This document shows, in pieces, positions 23,754-32,364 of a stretch of DNA of 32,426 bases. The translations under genes and the position numbers were made by a program. How positions within the stretch are numbered: the first letter of the stretch is position 1; every line of letters begins with the position of its first letter. The notes beneath the pieces were generated by a model, which saw nothing but the letters and a program-made list of their open reading frames with translations, had not been told where the DNA came from and did not search any database. Source of the DNA: an uncultured Verrucomicrobiota bacterium (GTDB lineage: Bacteria > Verrucomicrobiota > Verrucomicrobiia > Limisphaerales > UBA9464); assembly GCA_903821635.1 (NCBI GenBank), contig CAIJLV010000130.1:1-32426 (forward strand), given 5' to 3'.

Positions 23754-24119
23754 TCAGTAAAGGCAATCGAGTTCGATGGTGTCGCCACAGCCGCACTGCA
23801 CGCGGATGGAGGTCACCCGGTCGCCGTCGCGTTCCACCGTGACCACCGGTTTGCCGTGGGCCCGGTGGAGTTCCCGCGGGGTTGCGCCCGTGCCGTTGGT
23901 AGCGGGGGGCGAGGGGGTGGCGCCGGGTGTTGGGGGCGGCGCGGGGGTGGCTCCGGGGGTGGGCACACTGGGGATGAAGTTGCCTTTGTCCGAAGGGGGG
24001 GCGGGGGAGTTGTGGCGCGAAGTCCCGTGGGCGGTGGGCGGGGTGCCGCCGCCGCCGCTGCTGTGGCCAAAGAAAGGGACAAAGGTTTCGGACCGGCTAA
24101 TGGCTGTATTCATAGTCAT
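23754..24119 (-). CDS. Proline-rich protein with C-terminal CxCG...C motif, flagellar operon
   Basis: A protein of 121 residues starting as ATGA within the motB stop. The middle (about 20-80) is a low-complexity stretch of Pro, Gly, Thr and Ala with repeats of PTPGATPxPP. The C-terminal 40 residues are ordered in appearance: GKPVVTVERDGDRVTSIRVQ, then CGCGDTIELDCLY. The short Cys motif could bind zinc. I know no function. Its coupling to motA-motB suggests a flagellar or stator role. ATG 24113 is an alternative start two codons later. Confidence 0.75.
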   Translation of the reverse strand: MTMNTAISRSETFVPFFGHSSGGGGTPPTAHGTSRHNSPAPPSDKGNFIPSVPTPGATPAPPPTPGATPSPPATNGTGATPRELHRAHGKPVVTVERDGDRVTSIRVQCGCGDTIELDCLY

Positions 24120-24850
24120 TCTTCGGATTTTACCCGGACGCGGACGGCGACCCGGCGATTGCTGGAATCCTTGGGGTCGCGGCCGGGGAAGGGGACGGTG
24201 TCGCCAAAGCCCGCCACTTTGGTGATTTGGTGATCGGGTATGCCGTTGGTCATCAGCAAGCGGCGGGCGGAATTGGCGTAATCGGCGCTCAATTCCCAGC
24301 TCCCGTAACCGGAGTCGCGGTCGGTGTTGCCCCGTTCGGTGTGCCCCTCGAGTTCCACTTGGAAGGAGTTCGTGAAGCGGGCGAGGTCCCACGCGATGGT
24401 GTTAAAAATCCATTTGCCGTAGGTAGTGAAGGCGGCGCGGCCATCCTCAAAGATCGGTTTCTTGCTGCGGTCGAAAAAGGAGATGCGAAACCCGTCCGGC
24501 AGCAGTTCGAGATTGGTGGTTGATTCCATCGGGTTGTCCGGGTTGTTCGGCAACGTCTCGAGGAGGTCATTGGCGATTTTGCGGAGGATGTTGAGTTCGA
24601 CCGCGGCCGAGGAGTTGAAGTTGCCCTTTTCGGCGGTGATCGACGGCAGTTCGGTGGATTGGATGATGCCGCTGGAGCCGGCGGTGGGGGAGGCGAACGG
24701 ATGCCGGAAGGCGCGTTCGATGGCCTCCTTGATTTTCTGATCTTGGGCGGTCAACCACAGCACCAAGAACAGAGCCATCATCGCGGTTACGAAGTCGGCG
24801 TAGGCCACCTTCCAAGCGCCCCCGTGATGTCCATGTTTGCCTTTGGCCAT
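24116..24850 (-). CDS. motB: Flagellar stator protein MotB
   Basis: A protein of 244 residues. One N-terminal membrane helix carries the ion-binding Asp19 (VAYADFVTAMMALFLVLWL), followed by a plug/linker region and an OmpA-like peptidoglycan-binding domain with LEGHTERGN, LSADYANSARRLL and the closing SSNRRVAVRV. It anchors the MotA/MotB channel to the cell wall. Length is shorter than E. coli MotB (308). The gap to motA is 16 bases, and the next gene overlaps its stop. Confidence 0.95.
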   Translation of the reverse strand: MAKGKHGHHGGAWKVAYADFVTAMMALFLVLWLTAQDQKIKEAIERAFRHPFASPTAGSSGIIQSTELPSITAEKGNFNSSAAVELNILRKIANDLLETLPNNPDNPMESTTNLELLPDGFRISFFDRSKKPIFEDGRAAFTTYGKWIFNTIAWDLARFTNSFQVELEGHTERGNTDRDSGYGSWELSADYANSARRLLMTNGIPDHQITKVAGFGDTVPFPGRDPKDSSNRRVAVRVRVKSEE

Positions 24851-24866
24851 GAGAAAGTGGGGCTCG

Positions 24867-25721
24867 TCACTTCGAGCCTTTGAGCAGTGTCTCTAGTTCC
24901 TCGGAGGAAGGTTTGACGTCGGAGGTGAGCCCGCGGCGGGCGAGTTCGACGGCCATGATTGGGGCCATGCCGTTGACGAAGCCGACGACGGACTTGGCGA
25001 TGCAGCGGGTGTAAGTCATTTCGGCCGCGCCATTGAATTCCATGGCGACGGCCAGCGGATTGAGGAAGCCGTAAGAAACCAGAATACCGAGGAAAGTGCC
25101 GACCAGCGCCGCGGCGACGTGGTGGCCGATCGCGTCGGGCGGACCGCCGATGGAGGCCATGGTGATGACGATGCCGAGCACGGCGGCGACGATGCCGAAG
25201 CCGGGCATGGCGTCGGCGGCTTTGGTGAGCACGGAGACGGGTTGGTGATGTTCCTCCTCCATCGAATCCAGTTCGATCTGGATCAGGCTATCGAGTTGGT
25301 CGGGTTTCACCTTGCCGTCGATGATTGGGCGCAGGGCGCCGCACAGGAGTTCGATGGCGTGGTGGTTTTTGGCAAAGGTCGGATATTTCGAGAAGATGGT
25401 GCTCGAACCGGGGTTCATGACGTGTTCTTCGAGGGCCACCATGCCGTTGCGGCGGCCGAGCATGAACAGTTCATAGAGCGCCTTGAAGAGTTCCTCGTAA
25501 GCCTTTTTGGTGTAGGGCGATCCCTTGAGGCAGCCGAGGATCTGGGTGACGAGGCCCTTGAGCACCCGCATGGGGGCCATGGTGATCATGGCACCCGCCG
25601 CCGAGCCCAGAATCACCACGTATTCCGAGGGTTGGTTCAGGGCGATGATGTTGCCACCGGCCATGACGAAGCCACCGAGGACGGAGACCAACACGACGAT
25701 TGAGCCGATGATGACGAGCAT
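24867..25721 (-). CDS. motA: Flagellar stator protein MotA
   Basis: A protein of 284 residues with four membrane helices: residues 1-22 (LVIIGSIVVLVSVLGGFVM), about 30-50, and the pair after the cytoplasmic loop, including GFGIVAAVLGIVITMASIGG and GHHVAAALVGTFLGILVSYG. The cytoplasmic loop holds the charged stretch that contacts FliG. The frame is open to 25853, but ATG 25721 gives the standard start. It follows fliA by 22 bases. Ion specificity (proton or sodium) cannot be decided from the sequence by eye. Confidence 0.95.
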   Translation of the reverse strand: MLVIIGSIVVLVSVLGGFVMAGGNIIALNQPSEYVVILGSAAGAMITMAPMRVLKGLVTQILGCLKGSPYTKKAYEELFKALYELFMLGRRNGMVALEEHVMNPGSSTIFSKYPTFAKNHHAIELLCGALRPIIDGKVKPDQLDSLIQIELDSMEEEHHQPVSVLTKAADAMPGFGIVAAVLGIVITMASIGGPPDAIGHHVAAALVGTFLGILVSYGFLNPLAVAMEFNGAAEMTYTRCIAKSVVGFVNGMAPIMAVELARRGLTSDVKPSSEELETLLKGSK

Positions 25722-25743
25722 GGGAGGGCGGGGTTGGCCTGGC

Positions 25744-26562
25744 TCAGGCGGCGTCGTCGAATTCGAGTTCTTCGACGTAGGCGCGGATCGCGAGCACGGC
25801 TTGGGAATGGATTTGGCAGATGCGGGATTCGGTGACGCCGAAGACTTCGGCAATCTCGCGGAGGCGCAGGTCTTCGAAATAATAGAGGGCGAGCACTTTG
25901 CGCTGCATTTCGGGCAGTTGGCTGATCCGCTCGGCGATGACCCGGCTCAATTCCCGCCGGGACGTCATCTCGACGGGATCTTCCTGGGACTCATCCGCGA
26001 CGGTTTCGTAACGGCTGGAATCGCTGTCGCTGTCGCCGTCGGGGCCGGGGGAGGCGTCGAGGCAGACAAAGGTGGCAGGGCGGATTTCTTCGAGCAGCGC
26101 CTCGTATTCGCGAGGGGAAAGCTCCAGTGCTCGGGCGACCTGAGCCGTCGTAGGCACTTCGCCATTCTGCTGTTCCAACTGTTGGATCACCGTCTGCACC
26201 CGGCGGGCCTTGTCATGCACCGAGCGGGGCACCCAATCCAGCCGCCGCAGTTCATCCAGCACGGCGCCGCGAATGCGGACCCGGGCGTAGGATTCGAATG
26301 AACTGCCGCCTTCGGGATCGTAGTTGCGCACGGCATTCAGCAGGCCGACCAAGCCGGCACTGTGCAGGTCGTCCAGGTTAACGTGGTTGGGGAGATTCAG
26401 GGCCACGCGGCCGACCACGGTTTTCACCAGCGGCAGGTAGCGTTCGACCAGCTCTGCCTCGGCCGCGCTGCCGGGGTCCACAAAGGTTCCCCGGCGGGTG
26501 GGTGTGGCGGGCTTACGGTTCCTTCCGTAGGTCAGCGTGATGGGGTCGGCGATCGCAGTCAT
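25744..26562 (-). CDS. fliA: Flagellar RNA polymerase sigma factor, FliA/WhiG type
   Basis: A sigma-70-family factor of 272 residues. Region 2 is seen as ERYLPLVKTVVGRVALNLP, LDDLHSAGLVGLLNAVRNYD and YARVRIRGAVLDELRRLDWV; region 3 as VPTTAQVARALELSPREYE; region 4 as LPEMQRKVLALYYFEDLRLR followed by EIAEVFGVTESRICQIHSQA. There is no region 1.1, as expected for FliA. It should direct late flagellar genes such as flagellin. It has an acidic DSDSD segment between regions 3 and 4. No flgM is in the window. Confidence 0.95.
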   Translation of the reverse strand: MTAIADPITLTYGRNRKPATPTRRGTFVDPGSAAEAELVERYLPLVKTVVGRVALNLPNHVNLDDLHSAGLVGLLNAVRNYDPEGGSSFESYARVRIRGAVLDELRRLDWVPRSVHDKARRVQTVIQQLEQQNGEVPTTAQVARALELSPREYEALLEEIRPATFVCLDASPGPDGDSDSDSSRYETVADESQEDPVEMTSRRELSRVIAERISQLPEMQRKVLALYYFEDLRLREIAEVFGVTESRICQIHSQAVLAIRAYVEELEFDDAA

Positions 26563-26603
26563 GGGGGTTCTGCCTGAGGTGAGGAGTTAAGGGGTGGGTG
26601 AGC

Positions 26604-26816
26604 TCAGTTGCGTTGCTGACGGGCGAGGCGATCGGCGTGCGCTTGGTGGATATTGCGGACCCAGACTTGGCCCCACCAACGCATCAACCAACCCGCGGCC
26701 AGTGCAGCCACACAGGAACGCCAGAGAACTGTCGAGTCCTCAGCCGACTGGAGTCGGCCAAAAATGATCCCGATCGCGAACCCCAGCATCCCTCCGATTA
26801 GCATCAGCTTCTTCAT
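26604..26816 (-). CDS. Small membrane protein between flhF and fliA
   Basis: A protein of 70 residues. Two short hydrophobic segments (MLIGGMLGFAIGIIFGRL and STVLWRSCVAALAAGWLM) are followed by a basic, tryptophan-bearing tail (MRWWGQVWVRNIHQAHADRL). No family recognised. It occupies the position where many bacteria carry flhG between flhF and fliA. Same strand, 41 bases before fliA and 78 bases after flhF, so probably co-transcribed. Confidence 0.65.
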   Translation of the reverse strand: MKKLMLIGGMLGFAIGIIFGRLQSAEDSTVLWRSCVAALAAGWLMRWWGQVWVRNIHQAHADRLARQQRN

Positions 26817-26894
26817 GATTCACCCAGTGTCGAAACCTGTTGAGCAGATGGTTTGCCAGATATGCCAGCGCGCTGCGGGTGGCGGTAAATCCGC

Positions 26895-28043
26895 CTAAAT
26901 TCCTGCAAATTGTCGGGCAAATATCTTTTCGGCAGAAGCTGGAGAAAATTCACCCGGAATATTTTGCCCAGCGCCGAGGAACCGGAGCGGGAGATTTGTG
27001 CCCAACGCCAAGTTCCATAATTTGCCCCACCGAGGCTCCTCATCGAGGTGCGTCAGGCACAGGTCGGCGACCCCCAACGGGGCGAAGGCGCGGACTTGGG
27101 CGAGTTGCAGCGAGACTTCGTAAGCGGCGTTCAAAACCAGATGCACCTGGGCCCCCGGAAACTGAGCGAGCAGGCCCCCCAAGGCGCGCAGGGCCGCTTC
27201 GTCGCGCCACGCCACGCCCGGCAGATCGACGAAGGAAATGGCCGCGGCATCCGCCTCTTCCGCGCCCCGCCAAAAACGGGTCACGGGCACGCCCAGGATC
27301 TCTCCGTAAACGCTGAGAGCCTCGGCGGTGTTGGCCGTGCTGCCGTCCAGCCGCCACACGTGCGCCGATTGGCCCGCCAGCAGCACTGTCTGCGCGAGCC
27401 ACTTGCACAGTGCCGTCGTCTTGCCGGCCCCGGGCGCGCCGATAAAGACGTGCGGACAGCGCGGTTCGTCCCGCAGCGCGGGGGCGGGCCGCCAAAGGCT
27501 CACCATGACCTGTTGGGCCAAAGCGAGTTCTTCGCCCAAGGCGGCCGGCGGTTGGGGGCCATGGAGTGACTCGCATTCATCCGCGATGCGCTGTGCATGG
27601 CGGGTTTCCAGTCCCGCGCGCTCCAGCAGCGGCCCGATGTGCCAGCCGCCCAAGCGGGGCGCTGACGAGCTCGAATACCCGGGGCTGGCAGTCGCGGAAG
27701 CCGCGCCAAAGGGCAGAGTGCGGGGGGGGGCGGCAGCGGGCGGGGCGGGGCGGGCGGCTTCCTTGGCGGCGACACGCCGTTCCTGTTCCATTCGCCCGCG
27801 GAGTTCGGCCATTTCCCGGCGCAGCGCCATTAACCCATCCGCGAGCGGGGCGGCCGGGGGCGGGGTGACCGCGGCTTCCGGGACGTGGGCGACCACTTCG
27901 ATCTGGGGCTTTTGCCACAGCCGGGCGAGGCCGGGGCCGGTGACTTGGCGCACGTTGAGCACCACGGCGTCGGGGCCGAGTTGCGCCCGGATTTGGGCGA
28001 GGGCGTCGGCGGCTGAATCGGCGATGAAGGTTTTTGGGGACAC
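26895..28043 (-). CDS. flhF: Flagellar SRP-like GTPase FlhF
   Basis: A protein of 382 residues. The N-terminal basic/variable domain starts MSPKTFIADSAADALAQIRA, the usual FlhF beginning, followed by a Pro/Ala-rich linker (about 60-140). The NG domain carries the P-loop GAPGAGKTT (Lys208), the ISFVDLPGV switch and the LCLTHLDEEPRWG guanine-specificity region (T-x-x-D). FlhF sets number and pole placement of flagella. The G4 motif THLD is slightly atypical of TKLD. Just downstream of flhA by 23 bases. Confidence 0.92.
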   Translation of the reverse strand: MSPKTFIADSAADALAQIRAQLGPDAVVLNVRQVTGPGLARLWQKPQIEVVAHVPEAAVTPPPAAPLADGLMALRREMAELRGRMEQERRVAAKEAARPAPPAAAPPRTLPFGAASATASPGYSSSSAPRLGGWHIGPLLERAGLETRHAQRIADECESLHGPQPPAALGEELALAQQVMVSLWRPAPALRDEPRCPHVFIGAPGAGKTTALCKWLAQTVLLAGQSAHVWRLDGSTANTAEALSVYGEILGVPVTRFWRGAEEADAAAISFVDLPGVAWRDEAALRALGGLLAQFPGAQVHLVLNAAYEVSLQLAQVRAFAPLGVADLCLTHLDEEPRWGKLWNLALGTNLPLRFLGAGQNIPGEFSPASAEKIFARQFAGI

Positions 28044-28066
28044 GGGCAGGACCGATGCGGGGCCGG

Positions 28067-30172
28067 TTAATCAAGTCCGGGAACTACCGCGGCGCTTTGG
28101 ATTTCAATGCGGGCGGGGACCTCGGTGTAGGCGACCACGTTGAGATCGGTGAAGGTCGTTTCGAAGAAGCGGCGGAACGCTAGGCGGATCTGGGGCGCGC
28201 ACAAAACCAGCGGCGGCGCCCCGGCAGCGAGCATCTGCTGAATGTGCCGCGAAAGGGAATCAACGACGTGCCGGGCGACCCGTGGCTCCAGCATCAGGGT
28301 GACTTCGGTGGGCGTGTGGCGGACGCCTTGGGCGATCTGCTGTTCCAGTTTGGCGTCGAGCGTGATGGCGCGGAGCGCGCCTTTGGCGTTTTGAAACGGC
28401 TTCACCAACTGCCCGCCTAGCGCCCGCCGGGCATATTCGGAAAGTTCGTCGGGATTCTTCGTGGTGGCGGCGAAGTCGCCGACTTTCTCCAGGATGCCGG
28501 CGAGGTTGCGGATGGAGATGCCTTCGGACAGCAGGTTTTGGAGGATGCGCTGGACCTGACCGACGCTGAGCAGGGCGGGAATAAGCTCGTTGACCACGGT
28601 TGGGTGCGTCTGTTTCAGGTTGTCCACCAGCACCTGCACATCCTGTCGGCTCAAGACTTCGTGGCAGTTGCGGCGGACCGTTTCGGACAAGTGCGTCACG
28701 AGGACCGAAGCCGCATCGACGACCGTGTAGCCGTTCACCTCGGCGGTCTTGCGTTCGACATCGGTGACCCACGTCGCGGGCAACTGGAAGACCGGCTCCA
28801 CGGTGGGCACGCCGCGCAGGGTGGTGCGGCTGTTGGTGGCGTTCATGGCCAGCCAATAGCCGGGCATCAGGTTGCCGGAGGCGACTGGATTGCCCTTGAG
28901 CATGAAACGGTATTCGTTCGCACCCAATTGAAGGTTATCGCGCAGCCGGATTGGCGGCACAATCATGCCCATTTCCTGAGCAAATGTGCGGCGCACGCCG
29001 GTGACGCGTTCCAAAAGATCCCCGCCTTTGCGGGTGTCCGCGAGGCAGACGAGGCCGTAGCCGAGCTCAATCTGGAGCGTGTCGAGGTTGAGCAAGTTTT
29101 CGAGTTTCTCCCCGGCCCCACCCGAGGGGGCGGGGGCGGCTCCGGGGGTGCCCGGGGCGGCGGCGGCCCCGGCCTTGGCATCCTTGCCCAGTGCCGGGGT
29201 TGGCGTCGGTGGGCGTAGGTAAAGTTGGCGGGCGATGTAACCGGTGACGCCGGCGAGCAGCAGGAACGGCAACATGGGCAGGCCGGGCAGGATGGCGAAC
29301 ACCGCCAGCAGCACGGCGAGCATCGTGAGCGCCTTGGGGTAGCTGAGCAGTTGCCGGCTCAACTCTTTGCCCAAGCTGTCCTTGGCGGCGGCGCGGGTGA
29401 CCAACATGCCGGCGGCCATCGAGGTGATGAGCGCTGGAATTTGGGAAACCAGACCGTCGCCGATGGAGAGCAGGGTGTAGCGTTGCAGCGCGTCCCCGAC
29501 GCTCATGTTCCTCTGGGCGATCCCGATGGCGAACCCGCCGAGCACGTTGATCAGGGTGATCAGAATCGCCGCAATCGCGTCGCCGCGCACAAACTTGCTC
29601 GCGCCGTCCATTGCGCCGTAGAAATCGGCTTCCTGCTCCACCTTGCGTCGCCGGGCGCGGGCTTGATCCTCGTTGATGACGCCGGCGGCCAGTTCCGCAT
29701 CGATCGCCATCTGTTTGCCGGGCATCGCGTCGAGGGTAAACCGGGCGGCCACTTCCGCGATGCGGCCGGCCCCCTTGGTGATCACGACGAAATTGATCAG
29801 GACGAGGATCAGGAAGACCACGAGGCCGACGACGTAATTGCCCCGCACCACAAAATTACCAAACGCCTCGATGATGTGGCCGGCGTAGCCGTCCAGCAGG
29901 ATGAGTCGGGTCGAGGCGACGTTCAGCGCCAAGCGAAACATCGTCACGAAGAGGAGCAGCGTGGGAAAGCCCGTGAACTCGGCCGGTTCCTGCACGTAGA
30001 GGATGATCAGCAAGATCAGCAGCGACATCGCGATGCTGAAGGCCAGGGCGAGGTCGAGCAGCAGGACCGGCGTCGGCATCACCAGCATCATCACCGTCGC
30101 GAAGACGCCGAAGACTAGCCAGAGGTCGGGCTGGCGGATGAATTGCTGGAACCTAGATGGGGCTTGGGCCAC
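28067..30172 (-). CDS. flhA: Flagellar export gate protein FlhA
   Basis: A protein of 701 residues; E. coli FlhA has 692. About eight membrane helices occupy the first 340 residues with the FHIPEP family segments FTGFPTLLLFVTMFRLALNV, RIAEVAARFTLDAMPGKQMA and DFYGAMDGASKFVRGDAIA. A Gly/Pro/Ala linker (about 370-400) leads to the cytoplasmic ring domain. No ATG is available before the first helix; GTG 30172, five bases after the flhB stop, gives VAQAPSRFQQFIRQPDLW and the normal length. It forms the export nonamer. Confidence 0.96.
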   Translation of the reverse strand: MAQAPSRFQQFIRQPDLWLVFGVFATVMMLVMPTPVLLLDLALAFSIAMSLLILLIILYVQEPAEFTGFPTLLLFVTMFRLALNVASTRLILLDGYAGHIIEAFGNFVVRGNYVVGLVVFLILVLINFVVITKGAGRIAEVAARFTLDAMPGKQMAIDAELAAGVINEDQARARRRKVEQEADFYGAMDGASKFVRGDAIAAILITLINVLGGFAIGIAQRNMSVGDALQRYTLLSIGDGLVSQIPALITSMAAGMLVTRAAAKDSLGKELSRQLLSYPKALTMLAVLLAVFAILPGLPMLPFLLLAGVTGYIARQLYLRPPTPTPALGKDAKAGAAAAPGTPGAAPAPSGGAGEKLENLLNLDTLQIELGYGLVCLADTRKGGDLLERVTGVRRTFAQEMGMIVPPIRLRDNLQLGANEYRFMLKGNPVASGNLMPGYWLAMNATNSRTTLRGVPTVEPVFQLPATWVTDVERKTAEVNGYTVVDAASVLVTHLSETVRRNCHEVLSRQDVQVLVDNLKQTHPTVVNELIPALLSVGQVQRILQNLLSEGISIRNLAGILEKVGDFAATTKNPDELSEYARRALGGQLVKPFQNAKGALRAITLDAKLEQQIAQGVRHTPTEVTLMLEPRVARHVVDSLSRHIQQMLAAGAPPLVLCAPQIRLAFRRFFETTFTDLNVVAYTEVPARIEIQSAAVVPGLD

Positions 30173-30176
30173 GGGA

Positions 30177-31262
30177 TCAGGCTTGGTTTTGCTCCGCGTA
30201 ATAGCGGTAGCGGTTGATGCGGTAGACGTAGGCCAGGATCTCGGCGACCGCGGCGAAAAGCTCGGCGGGGATCTCACTGCCGACCCGGCCGTATTTGAAC
30301 ATCATACGGGCCAAGGGTTTGTTTTCGATGATCGGCACCTGATGTTGGCCGGCGATTTCTCGGATGCGCAGCGCGTTGAGCCGAGAACCCTTGGCCACAA
30401 TTTTCGGGGCTTTCATTGTCTTACGGTCATACCGCAGGGCGATGGCGAGGTGGGTCGGGTTGGTGACGATCACGTCGGCCGTCTCCACGTCCACCAACAT
30501 CTGCCGCTGGGATTTGGCCGGCCGCCGACGGCGCATCCGCGCTTTGACCTGCGGATTGCCCTCCATGTTCTTCATCTCCTCTTTGACCTCTTCCTTGGTC
30601 ATCATGAGCTCCTGGTTGGTCCGCCAGAACTGGTAGGCGTAGTCGATCGCGGCGAGGACGGCGAGGGACAGGCCGATCGCGGTGATGACCCGGTTTGCCG
30701 CCGCCGCGAGGAATTCAGCGATGCGGGTCAGGTCGACCGTGGTGTAGAAGATCGGATCATCCAGCGTCTCCCGCACCCGGCTGTAGGAAAAACCGCCGAT
30801 GGTCACCAACTTCGCCAGCGAAAGCCCGGTGGGGGCCAGCGCCCGGGTCGAAAACACGCGCTTGAGCCCCGCGATGGGATCCAGCCGTTCCCATTTGACC
30901 GCCAAACCTTCGGAAGCGGTTTGGAACCGGCTTTGCAGGCCGCCCGCCACGAGTCCGGCCACCATCGTCGTCAGGACGATTGGGGCGACGCAACTGGCGA
31001 AAACCAAGGCGCTTTTCACCGCGTAACCCTGCATCGCCTGCGGGGTCAACGGCACCTCGCTGAGGTGGCCGAGCACCGCCAATTGGACCGCGGCGAGTTG
31101 TTCCCAGACGGCGCGCCCGGTGAACTGGATCGCCATCAGGGAGCCGAACAGCACGAACACCGTCTGCACCTCCGAACTGCGGGCGAACTGGCCCTGCTTG
31201 ACGGCCTCGTCGAGGCGTCGCTGGGTCGGTAACTCCGTTTTTTCGCCGTTTTGTTCGCTCAC
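30177..31262 (-). CDS. flhB: Flagellar export switch protein FlhB
   Basis: A protein of 361 residues. It starts EQNGEKTELPTQRRLDEAVK, then has four membrane helices and a cytoplasmic domain with the autocleavage site NPTH at 268-271 (VIVTNPTHLAIALRYD). This cleavage switches export from rod/hook to filament substrates. The conserved VPIIENKPLARMMFKYG follows. Length and all key residues are normal. Gap to fliR is 22 bases; flhA begins five bases after its stop. Confidence 0.97.
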   Translation of the reverse strand: MSEQNGEKTELPTQRRLDEAVKQGQFARSSEVQTVFVLFGSLMAIQFTGRAVWEQLAAVQLAVLGHLSEVPLTPQAMQGYAVKSALVFASCVAPIVLTTMVAGLVAGGLQSRFQTASEGLAVKWERLDPIAGLKRVFSTRALAPTGLSLAKLVTIGGFSYSRVRETLDDPIFYTTVDLTRIAEFLAAAANRVITAIGLSLAVLAAIDYAYQFWRTNQELMMTKEEVKEEMKNMEGNPQVKARMRRRRPAKSQRQMLVDVETADVIVTNPTHLAIALRYDRKTMKAPKIVAKGSRLNALRIREIAGQHQVPIIENKPLARMMFKYGRVGSEIPAELFAAVAEILAYVYRINRYRYYAEQNQA

Positions 31263-31284
31263 AAAAAAGTTCCTTCGAAGCGCT

Positions 31285-32052
31285 TCAGCCGGCGCCCAAG
31301 AGGCGGGCGACCCGGATGAAATCGTCCGGCAGCCGGCGGAGGTGGTTGGCGAGGTGTTGCCCCATCAGCGTGCAGGTCAGGCCGAAGCTCAGGAGGCCCA
31401 CCAAGGTGCGGACCGTGAAGCTTTCCTGAAACACGTTCATCTGCGGCACCGCGCGCCCCAGCACGGCGAACACCATCGTGAGGAGAAACGACACCGCCAT
31501 CAGCGGGGCCGCGATTTGCAGGGCGATGACGAAGATCCGGCTGGACTGCCCCATCACGTCGCGGAACAGCTCCGGCGGCAGGCTCGCGCCGCCGATCGGC
31601 ACCAGCGTGTAACTCTGCTGGAACGCGGCGAGCACCCAGTGGTGCAGGTCGAGGCCCAGGAAAATCAGGGTCGCCATCCAGAAGAGGATCAAGCCCGGAA
31701 TGGGCGTTGAATTGGGGCCCATCGGGTTGAACGAAGTGGACATCGTGAGGCCCATTTCATTGGCGATGATCCCGCCTCCCAGTTCCGCCGCGTAAAACAC
31801 CAACCGGCAGATAAAACCCAGCAACACCCCGACACTCGCCTCGACGAAAAACGCCCGAATCCAGCCGAAAAAGTCCGCCGGCAGCGCCGCCATCGGCGGC
31901 AGCAGCGGGGCGATCAACAGGGCCGTCAAGGCGGCGAGCGCCACCCGCAGCGGCACCGGCACCGCCAAGGCGCTGAACAGGGGCATGACCGTGAGCAGGG
32001 CGCTCACCCGCACGAACCCGAACAACCAGTTGATGAGTGGATCGGAGGGCAT
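31285..32052 (-). CDS. fliR: Flagellar export gate protein FliR
   Basis: A hydrophobic protein of 255 residues with about six segments. Family pattern: FVRVSALLTVMPLFS, VLLGFICRLVFYAAELGGGI followed by MGLTMSTSFNP, and LQIAAPLMAVSFLLTMVFAV with LGRAVPQMNVF. With FliP and FliQ it forms the export channel complex in the membrane. It lies ten bases after fliQ. Confidence 0.95.
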   Translation of the reverse strand: MPSDPLINWLFGFVRVSALLTVMPLFSALAVPVPLRVALAALTALLIAPLLPPMAALPADFFGWIRAFFVEASVGVLLGFICRLVFYAAELGGGIIANEMGLTMSTSFNPMGPNSTPIPGLILFWMATLIFLGLDLHHWVLAAFQQSYTLVPIGGASLPPELFRDVMGQSSRIFVIALQIAAPLMAVSFLLTMVFAVLGRAVPQMNVFQESFTVRTLVGLLSFGLTCTLMGQHLANHLRRLPDDFIRVARLLGAG

Positions 32053-32062
32053 GGCGAAACGC

Positions 32063-32332
32063 TCATTGGACCATTTGCGGCAGTTTTTGGAACAGCGCGG
32101 TCGTGAACTCGATCGTGCTGCGCAGCAGCCAAGGCAGGAGGACGATCAGCAGTCCGCAGATCCCCACGACCTTTGGCACAAACGTCAGCGTCTGTTCCTG
32201 AATTGAGGTGACGGCTTGAAACAGGCTGACGGCGAGCCCGATGGTCATGGCCGTCACCAACACCGGCGCGGCCAGCGTGGCGGCTTGGAGGATCATGGCC
32301 TTGATTACTTCGGCGGCGAATTCAGGAGTCAT
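32063..32332 (-). CDS. fliQ: Flagellar export gate protein FliQ
   Basis: A protein of 89 residues with two membrane helices, the normal size. Typical segments: APVLVTAMTIGLAVSLFQAV, TSIQEQTLTFVPKVVGI and LLPWLLRSTIEFT. Four copies sit in the FliPQR channel. It lies 32 bases after fliP. Confidence 0.95.
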   Translation of the reverse strand: MTPEFAAEVIKAMILQAATLAAPVLVTAMTIGLAVSLFQAVTSIQEQTLTFVPKVVGICGLLIVLLPWLLRSTIEFTTALFQKLPQMVQ

Positions 32333-32364
32333 AAGATAAGGCGGGGGTGAAATGCGGGGGGAGG

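Noticed and set aside
30003..31232. 409-codon plus-strand frame
   Set aside because: Antisense to flhA and flhB, with composition typical of an antisense frame.
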